Position numbers and translations under genes: made by a program
Assembly (NCBI GenBank): GCA_038250675.1
Contig: JBBSCB010000036.1
Coordinates: forward strand, 1 to 26,773
From: JAICUF01 sp038250675
GTDB lineage: Bacteria > Gemmatimonadota > Gemmatimonadetes > Gemmatimonadales > GWC2-71-9
Length of the DNA: 26,773 nucleotides
Direction of reading: 5' to 3'
Shown here: in pieces, positions 21,805-26,773 of the stretch
Numbering within the stretch: position 1 is the stretch's first letter
How the letters are laid out: every line of letters starts with the position of its first letter
Notes under the pieces: model-generated
What the model saw: only the letters and a program-made list of their open reading frames with translations
What the model was told of the DNA's origin: nothing
Database searches by the model: none

Positions 21805-23427
21805 CTAGGAGCGGGTGACCCGGAGGGCTCGTCCCGCCCCCTCGCCGATCCGCTGGCCGTCACGCAGGGTGACGACACCGTTCACCACGACCACGTTGAT
21901 GCCGATCGGATACTGAAACGGGTCGGCAAAGGTCGCCCGATCGGCCACCTGGGCGGGGTCGAAGACCACCACATCGCCCGCGAGACCGGTCGCCAGCCGC
22001 CCGCGGTCCGGCAGGTTGACGCGAGAGGCCGGTAGTGCGGTCATCTTGTGAATCGCGTGCGCCAGCGTCAGCACGTGACGCTCGCGCACGTACCGGCCCA
22101 AGACCCGCGGAAACGAGCCGATGCCGCGAGGATGCGGACTGCCGTGGTGGGTGGGGCCGTCCACGGCAAAGCCGCCGCCGTCGGTGCACACCATGCTGCG
22201 GGGATGGCGGTAGATCCTCTCGAGATTGGCTTCGCTCATCGCGAACCCCACCATCCCCACGCTGCCGTGGCTTCGCTGCAACAGCCCCACGGTCAGTACG
22301 TACGGGTCCACACCCAGCTCGGCGGCGTAGCTGCCCAGCCGCTTCCCTTCGGCCGCCTTGTCTTCCTCGGCGCGCACGCCGGTCACCATCGCATCGTCCC
22401 ACCCGCCGATGAGCGCCACCTTGGCCAGCACCGCCTCGCGGATGCGCGGCGCCACCGTCGAATCGGCGAGCCGCGCGAGGAACGCATCGGTCCCGCCATC
22501 CCGGCTCCAGACGGGAAAGAGATTGGTCAGACCCGTCGAGTATGCCAGGTAGGGATAGCGGTCGAAGGTGACATCGAGCCCCGCCGCGTGCGCCGCGTCG
22601 ATCCGGGCCAGCGCGGCGCCGAGCTTGTCCCAGTTGCGCGGGCCCTGGGCCTTGAGATGGGAGACCTCGAGCCGGCAGCCGGCGCCGCGCGCAACGGCGA
22701 TCGCCTCGTCGATGGCTTCGAGGACGTGGTCATCCTCGTTTCGCATGTGGGTGGCGTACGACATCCGCCGCGGGGCCAGCGGCCGGCAGAGCGCGATCAG
22801 CTCATCGCGCGAGGCAAAGGCGCCGGGCGTGTACTCGAGCCCAGATGACGCCCCGCACGCGCCCCCCGCCAGCGACCGCTCCACCATCGCGACCATCCGG
22901 GCCAGCTCGGCCGCGGTCGCCGGCCGGTCGTCGTCGCCCACGACCGCGCCCCGCACGCTGCCCAGGCCCACCATGGACGCGACGTTGACGCCGGGATGCA
23001 GTTGGTCGATGGCGGTGAACATGGCGTCAAACCCGTGGCCGTCGTCACCGGTGGCGGCAGAGTCGCCGTCCTGTCCGGCGATGATCGTAGTGATGCCCTG
23101 GCGTACCACCGATTCCGCGCGCGGGTCGCGGGCCAGCGCGCTGTCGCCGTGCGAGTGGATGTCGAGAAAGCCCGGGGCCACGGCGAGCCCGCGCGCGTCG
23201 ATCTCCTCCCGGCCGCGCCCCGGCAATCGGCGACCGATCGCGGCGACCCGTCCGCCGCTCAATGCCAGATCCCGCTCGGTGCCGGCGGCGCCCGTGCCGT
23301 CGAAGAGCGTGCCGCCGCGGATGACGAGATCGTGATCGGCACGCCGGTTGAAAATTGCCGGAGCACCCGCCACTGCGAGGAGCGCGGTGCCGGCGGATGC
23401 GACGAACGAACGACGGGGAACGGTCAT
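21805..23427 (-). CDS. Tat-exported N-acyl-D-amino-acid deacylase (amidohydrolase)
   Basis: A 540-residue metal-dependent amidohydrolase of the D-aminoacylase family, which frees D-amino acids from N-acyl forms. It has a twin-arginine signal (MTVPRRSFVASAGTALLAVA). Metal-site marks are DIHSHGDS (His91, His93), SSGLEYTPG (195-202 region), ATHMRNE (His227), VSHLKAQG (His257) and CTDGG (catalytic Asp). The C-terminal GDVVVFDPA and VVVNGVVTLRDGQ are family ends. Export agrees with a scavenging role for D-amino acids from cell walls. The ATG at 23427 overlaps the preceding epimerase-like stop by four bases (ATGA). The longer frame upstream, to 23601, lacks homology. It ends in TAG, directly followed by a histidine-kinase remnant. 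Confidence 0.92.
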   Translation of the reverse strand: MTVPRRSFVASAGTALLAVAGAPAIFNRRADHDLVIRGGTLFDGTGAAGTERDLALSGGRVAAIGRRLPGRGREEIDARGLAVAPGFLDIHSHGDSALARDPRAESVVRQGITTIIAGQDGDSAATGDDGHGFDAMFTAIDQLHPGVNVASMVGLGSVRGAVVGDDDRPATAAELARMVAMVERSLAGGACGASSGLEYTPGAFASRDELIALCRPLAPRRMSYATHMRNEDDHVLEAIDEAIAVARGAGCRLEVSHLKAQGPRNWDKLGAALARIDAAHAAGLDVTFDRYPYLAYSTGLTNLFPVWSRDGGTDAFLARLADSTVAPRIREAVLAKVALIGGWDDAMVTGVRAEEDKAAEGKRLGSYAAELGVDPYVLTVGLLQRSHGSVGMVGFAMSEANLERIYRHPRSMVCTDGGGFAVDGPTHHGSPHPRGIGSFPRVLGRYVRERHVLTLAHAIHKMTALPASRVNLPDRGRLATGLAGDVVVFDPAQVADRATFADPFQYPIGINVVVVNGVVTLRDGQRIGEGAGRALRVTRS

Positions 23428-24371
23428 GGGTTGGCGGTCCCGGTGCGGGAGGTGGAAAGTTCGGCAACGGTGGCGCGAAAGCCTTCGCGCACGCTGGGAT
23501 AGATCGGCGCCCAGCCGGTGGCGTGCCGCAGCTTGCGATTGGAGATCCGGAGTGAGCGGGCCATCGTCTCCCCCAGAGCGCCGAAGAGGCGAACCGACCA
23601 TGCCGGCAGCAGTCGCGGCGGCGCGACCCCCAAGGCGGCCGCCAGGGCGTCGAACAGATCCCGGCGCCGGACGGGCTCGTTGTCGGCCGCGTTGTAAATC
23701 CCGGCGGGCGCGCCGAGCGCCGCGACGACGGCGGCGGCCGCATCGTCATGCGAGATCAGGGAGAACCAGCTCGTGGCGGCGCCGGGCAGGAGCGCCCAGC
23801 CGCGGCGGGCGGCGCGGATGAGGTCGCGGGTCTGCGCGGAATCGGGGCCGTAGAAGGCGGCAAAGCGCAACACGACCGCCGCGCCTCCGCCCTGCCCAAA
23901 CCGATCGGCCGCCCGCTCGGCATCCGCCACCGTGCGATTGTACGAGACCGGTGCGATCGGCACCGTCTCGTCGATCCAGGCGTCACCAGAGGATGGATAG
24001 ACCGGCGCAAACGACTCCTGGATCACGCGCGCGGTACCGGTGGCGCGGGCGCCATCGGCCAGATTGGCCGCCACGACGCGGCGGATCCGGTCGTTCTCGT
24101 GGAACGCGCCCGGCAGCAGCAGCCGCCATGCGGCGGTGGGAATATGCGTCGCGAGGTTGATGACGACGTCGTGCCCCTCGACGGCGCGCCGCACCGCCGG
24201 CGACGAGAAGAGATCCACTGTGACCGGCGCGGCCCCGGCGGCGCTCAGCGCCGCGCGCTTCTCCGGCGATCGAGCGACGGCACTGACCCGGTGGCCCGCC
24301 GCGACGAGCTGCGGAATCACCCGCCGCCCGATCACGCCGGTGGCACCCGCGACGAAGATGCGCATCGTCAC
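23424..24371 (-). CDS. NAD-dependent epimerase/dehydratase-like protein
   Basis: A 315-residue extended SDR. The Rossmann motif GATGVIG (Gly9-Gly15) follows the first strand; substrate-side parts include ENDRIRRVVAANL and a conserved IYNAADNEPVRRRDLFDALA. The usual catalytic YxxxK is changed: Tyr is present (VSYNRTVADAE) but the Lys position is Val, so activity may be lost or altered, as in many SDR-like binding proteins. No signal peptide is visible, so it is cytoplasmic. The GTG at 24371 gives a GTGA overlap with the M28 gene; the ATG at 24365, two bases after that stop, is an equally possible start. It lies in an operon with M28 and D-aminoacylase. The substrate is unknown. Confidence 0.87.
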   Translation of the reverse strand: MTMRIFVAGATGVIGRRVIPQLVAAGHRVSAVARSPEKRAALSAAGAAPVTVDLFSSPAVRRAVEGHDVVINLATHIPTAAWRLLLPGAFHENDRIRRVVAANLADGARATGTARVIQESFAPVYPSSGDAWIDETVPIAPVSYNRTVADAERAADRFGQGGGAAVVLRFAAFYGPDSAQTRDLIRAARRGWALLPGAATSWFSLISHDDAAAAVVAALGAPAGIYNAADNEPVRRRDLFDALAAALGVAPPRLLPAWSVRLFGALGETMARSLRISNRKLRHATGWAPIYPSVREGFRATVAELSTSRTGTANP

Positions 24372-26005
24372 CGGGCGCAGCCGGGCGTCGCCGGCCGCTG
24401 GAACTCCGCGCCGGGCAGCCAGCGCGGGCGGGCGGGTGCGCTCGCCACGGCGATGGCGACGCGCCCCGCGAAGTCGGCAAACTGGCGCGACCCGGCAAGA
24501 TCCAGGACCACGATCGCGTACTCGTCGCTCGGCCGGTGATAGTGCTGCGACATGTACTCCTTGACCTTCGCGTCCACAAAGTCCGGCGCTACGCCCACGG
24601 CATCGGTGCCCAGAGCCATGTAGAGCGAGGGCACACCCGCGAGCGCAAACGGAAAATTGTCGGCCCGGAGAAAGAACCCCTCGGCCGCGTACGGATCGGG
24701 CGAGACCCTGAGCCGCATCCCGGCCGCCACGTCCCGCACGGTCTGTCCCAGGGTGCTCAGCTCGATGCCGAGCGGTGCCACGTCCCGCTTGACACCCATG
24801 AGCTCGATGCCGTCGTCCAGATTGAGGTTGGCCACGATGCGCTCGGGCGGGAGCGGTCCGCCGCAGATGAACGCCTGCGCGCCGAGGAGACCCATCTCCT
24901 CCGCGGTGGAAAAGAGGAACGTGATCGAGCGGCGCTGCGGATGGCGGGCAAGGACCCGGGCGAGCGCCAGCAGCACCGTGGTGCCGGAGCCGTCATCGAG
25001 CGCTCCGTTGTAGATCGAGTCGCCGTTCACCGGGCTGCCGATCCCGAACGCATCCCAGTGCGCGCTCAGGACAACATGCTCCGCCGCCAGCCGCGGATCG
25101 GTGCCGGGAATCGTGCCGATCACGTTGTGGGAATGGATGACGACGGGGCGGGTGCGGAAGTCGACGTCCAGCCGCACGCCCAGCGGCACCGGGCGGAATG
25201 CGGGCCGGGCGGCAGCCGCCAGCAGCGCGCCCAGCGCGGGGGCGTCCGGCGGCAGCAGCCGGGCGAGCGCGGAGTCGGTGAGGAGACCGGTGAACGCGAG
25301 GCCGGCCGCGGTCGAGTCCCCGACGAGTCGTCGCGCACCATTGACCGGTGCGTGTGAAAGCGTGCCGGCGGGCCGAACCCAGAGCACGCCGACAGCGCCC
25401 CGCCGCCCCATTTCGCGGACCTTGCCGGTGAGCCAGGCGTAGCGCGAGGCACGGGGACCGTTGAACCGGATGGTGTCGCCCGGGAGGTCGGGCTCGCCCA
25501 GCATCGCGATGACCACCTTGCCGTGCAGATCGACGCCGGCAAGGTCGTCCCAGCCGTACATCGGCGCTGCGATGCCGTAGCCGGCGAACACGAGGTCGCC
25601 ACCGGTGTGCACCTCGCCGGTGGCGCCGAAGTTGGCGAACCGGATGTCGCGGCCGTGTTCCAGCGCCCCGCTCATCCGCCCGCTGAGGCGGGCTTCGTTG
25701 GGTGAGGTCGAGTCGCCCTCGTGCGTCAGGATCGAGACCGGCTGCAGCCATGCGGACGAATCGCCGGCGGCCGCACCGGGCCGCAAGCCAAAGCCGGCCA
25801 GCTCGCTCACCAGGTAGGCGGTCGTGAGTGCCTCTCCGCGGCTGCCGGGGTAGCGCCCCTCGAAGAGATCCGACGACAGGAGTCGCAGCCGCGCGCCCAG
25901 CTCAGCCGTGGTCACGGCGAGCGGGTCCGCGGCCTGCGCCGGGAGCGGGCAGGTTCCCGCCAGCAACGAGAGCAGCGTCACCGCCACGAGCGCCCGGCGA
26001 ATCAC
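24368..26005 (-). CDS. Exported M28-family aminopeptidase
   Basis: A 545-residue zinc aminopeptidase. The signal peptide MIRRALVAVTLLSLLAG ends near PAQAA. Residues 100-270 contain a PA (protease-associated) domain inserted before the catalytic core, around DLVFAGYGIAAP and HGKVVIAMLGEPD. Metal ligands of M28 fit: His316 (SAHWDAFG), Asp337 (GALDDGSG), Glu369/Glu370 (AEEMG), Asp397 (NLDDG) and His490 (YHRPSDE). It would free N-terminal amino acids from peptides in the periplasm or outside the cell. The GTG start overlaps the YbjQ stop as GTGA, and its own stop overlaps the epimerase start as GTGA, so translation of the run is coupled. All catalytic residues are present. Confidence 0.93.
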   Translation of the reverse strand: MIRRALVAVTLLSLLAGTCPLPAQAADPLAVTTAELGARLRLLSSDLFEGRYPGSRGEALTTAYLVSELAGFGLRPGAAAGDSSAWLQPVSILTHEGDSTSPNEARLSGRMSGALEHGRDIRFANFGATGEVHTGGDLVFAGYGIAAPMYGWDDLAGVDLHGKVVIAMLGEPDLPGDTIRFNGPRASRYAWLTGKVREMGRRGAVGVLWVRPAGTLSHAPVNGARRLVGDSTAAGLAFTGLLTDSALARLLPPDAPALGALLAAAARPAFRPVPLGVRLDVDFRTRPVVIHSHNVIGTIPGTDPRLAAEHVVLSAHWDAFGIGSPVNGDSIYNGALDDGSGTTVLLALARVLARHPQRRSITFLFSTAEEMGLLGAQAFICGGPLPPERIVANLNLDDGIELMGVKRDVAPLGIELSTLGQTVRDVAAGMRLRVSPDPYAAEGFFLRADNFPFALAGVPSLYMALGTDAVGVAPDFVDAKVKEYMSQHYHRPSDEYAIVVLDLAGSRQFADFAGRVAIAVASAPARPRWLPGAEFQRPATPGCAR

Positions 26006-26358
26006 CCCTGCGCGTGCTCCGCCAGGCGGTAGTTCGTTTCCACCACCACGGCCGTCCCGTAGCAGATCACTTCGCTCACGCCGGACATGATCTCCGTGGC
26101 ATCATAGCGGATGCCGACCACGGCATTGGCACCGATCCGCTGCGCGTGGGCCAGCATGATGTCGAACGCGTCCTCCCGGGCCCGCTCGCAGAGTGTCGTG
26201 AGCAGCGAGATGTGACCACCGAACATCGTCTGGAGCTTGGCACCCACGGTGCCGAAAACCGAGCGGGACCGCACGGTGATCCCGCGCACGACGCCGAGGG
26301 AGTGGGTGATCTGATAGCCATCGAGGACAAAGGTGGTGCTGGTCATCTCGGGTTCCAT
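26002..26358 (-). CDS. YbjQ-family protein (DUF74)
   Basis: A 118-residue protein of the YbjQ family, also called heavy-metal-binding domain in some databases, whose function is not settled; members form homopentamers. Marks are GVVRGITVRSRSVFGTVGAK, LLTTLCERAREDAFDIM and the strong ANAVVGIRYDATEI; usual length is about 105-110. The ATG at 26358 is fixed by GGAGG 4 bases upstream; Met5 is an alternative. No signal peptide. It is the first gene of a four-gene run with 4-bp overlaps (YbjQ, M28, epimerase-like, D-aminoacylase) and lies 31 bp after the aldose epimerase gene. Whether these share a pathway is unclear; the last three hydrolases and epimerase suggest scavenging, while YbjQ does not obviously fit. 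Confidence 0.9.
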   Translation of the reverse strand: MEPEMTSTTFVLDGYQITHSLGVVRGITVRSRSVFGTVGAKLQTMFGGHISLLTTLCERAREDAFDIMLAHAQRIGANAVVGIRYDATEIMSGVSEVICYGTAVVVETNYRLAEHAQG

Positions 26359-26389
26359 GAATCCTCCGGGCGCGGTTGCGTGGGGGGCG

Positions 26390-26773
26390 TCAGTTGATGC
26401 CGAACGTGTACGTGGAGCGCGATCGCCAGGTCGCGCCCGGAACTAGGATGGTACTCGGAAATGACGGCTGATGGGGCGAATCGGGAAAGTGCTGCGTTTC
26501 GAGACAGAATCCGTGGTGGCGCCGGGCGGGAACGCCGCCCTTGCCGGTGACCGACCCGTCGAGGTGATTGCCGGAGTAGAGCTGGACGCCCGGCTCGGTG
26601 GTGTACACGTCGAGGGTGCGGCCGCTCGCCGGATGGTGGACGTGGGCCGCATGGACCAGCCCCGGCCCGTCCCGATCAAGCACGAAGTTGTGGTCATAGC
26701 CGCCCGCGTACGCCAGTTGCGCGTTAGACGCCGCGATCCGCGCCCCGATCGCAATCGGCGACCGGAAGTCGAA
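26390..26773 (-). CDS. galM: Aldose 1-epimerase (partial, continues beyond the window)
   Basis: The last 127 residues of a galactose mutarotase (aldose 1-epimerase), which interconverts alpha and beta forms of sugars such as galactose and glucose. The frame is open to the right edge, so the start is outside. Marks are GGYDHNFVL (the conserved Asp), VYTTEPGVQLYSGN and the catalytic FCLETQHFPDSP, where the Glu in LETQ is the general base. The end TYTFGIN matches other members. The downstream gene is YbjQ, 31 bp away. An exported form is possible but the N-terminus is not seen. The gene symbol reflects clear family membership. Confidence 0.93.
   Translation of the reverse strand, partial: FDFRSPIAIGARIAASNAQLAYAGGYDHNFVLDRDGPGLVHAAHVHHPASGRTLDVYTTEPGVQLYSGNHLDGSVTGKGGVPARRHHGFCLETQHFPDSPHQPSFPSTILVPGATWRSRSTYTFGIN

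Noticed and set aside
21526..22035. A plus-strand frame over the kinase remnant
   Set aside because: The minus-strand reading gives clear ATPase boxes while the plus-strand product shows no family features.

Overview
The window is very GC-rich, densely coded chromosomal DNA from a Gram-negative (diderm) bacterium. It carries an outer-membrane TamA/TamB pair, many Sec, Tat and lipoprotein signal peptides, and many secreted metallopeptidases. The style (GWxTD-like protein, M28/M14/M24 peptidases, amidohydrolase, frequent GTG starts, 4-bp ATGA/GTGA overlaps) suggests Gemmatimonadota or a related soil lineage. That assignment is an inference from gene content, not from a marker gene. I see no tRNA, rRNA, CRISPR array, insertion sequence or phage gene.

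Layout. Positions 1-1386 hold minus-strand genes: a small unknown protein, a DinB-fold protein, a small membrane protein, and the first 22 codons of a Tat-exported protein that runs off the left edge. Positions 1387-1950 hold a cold-shock gene on the plus strand, with an intrinsic terminator upstream (in its leader or ending a small RNA) and another downstream. Positions 2092-8150 hold the tamA-tamB operon, which exports or assembles envelope components, preceded by a perfect 17-bp palindrome. Convergent to it is an ABC exporter (8162-9919), divergent from a secreted GWxTD-like protein (10037-12283), which is followed by a membrane-anchored alpha/beta hydrolase (12326-13528).

From 13532 to the right edge every gene is on the minus strand, in several operon-like runs. 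In order of transcription these are: aldose 1-epimerase (cut by the window end); YbjQ, M28 peptidase, NAD-binding epimerase-like protein and Tat-exported D-aminoacylase (each joined by a 4-bp overlap); a decayed histidine-kinase ATPase fragment; a beta-helix/PA14 protein; Xaa-Pro aminopeptidase and cupin; stand-alone LigD-type 3'-phosphoesterase, half-size EamA transporter and PPK2 polyphosphate kinase; and lipoprotein and M14 carboxypeptidase. The general theme is envelope biogenesis plus secreted peptide and D-amino-acid scavenging.

The items most worth a second look are the candidate regulatory RNA or attenuator ahead of the cold-shock gene, the palindrome ahead of tamA, the three ~160-residue tandem modules inside TamB, the histidine-kinase remnant after the D-aminoacylase stop codon, the NosD-like/PA14 fusion, and the phosphoesterase-EamA-PPK2 run. 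No stretch clearly forms a wholly new defence or mobile system.
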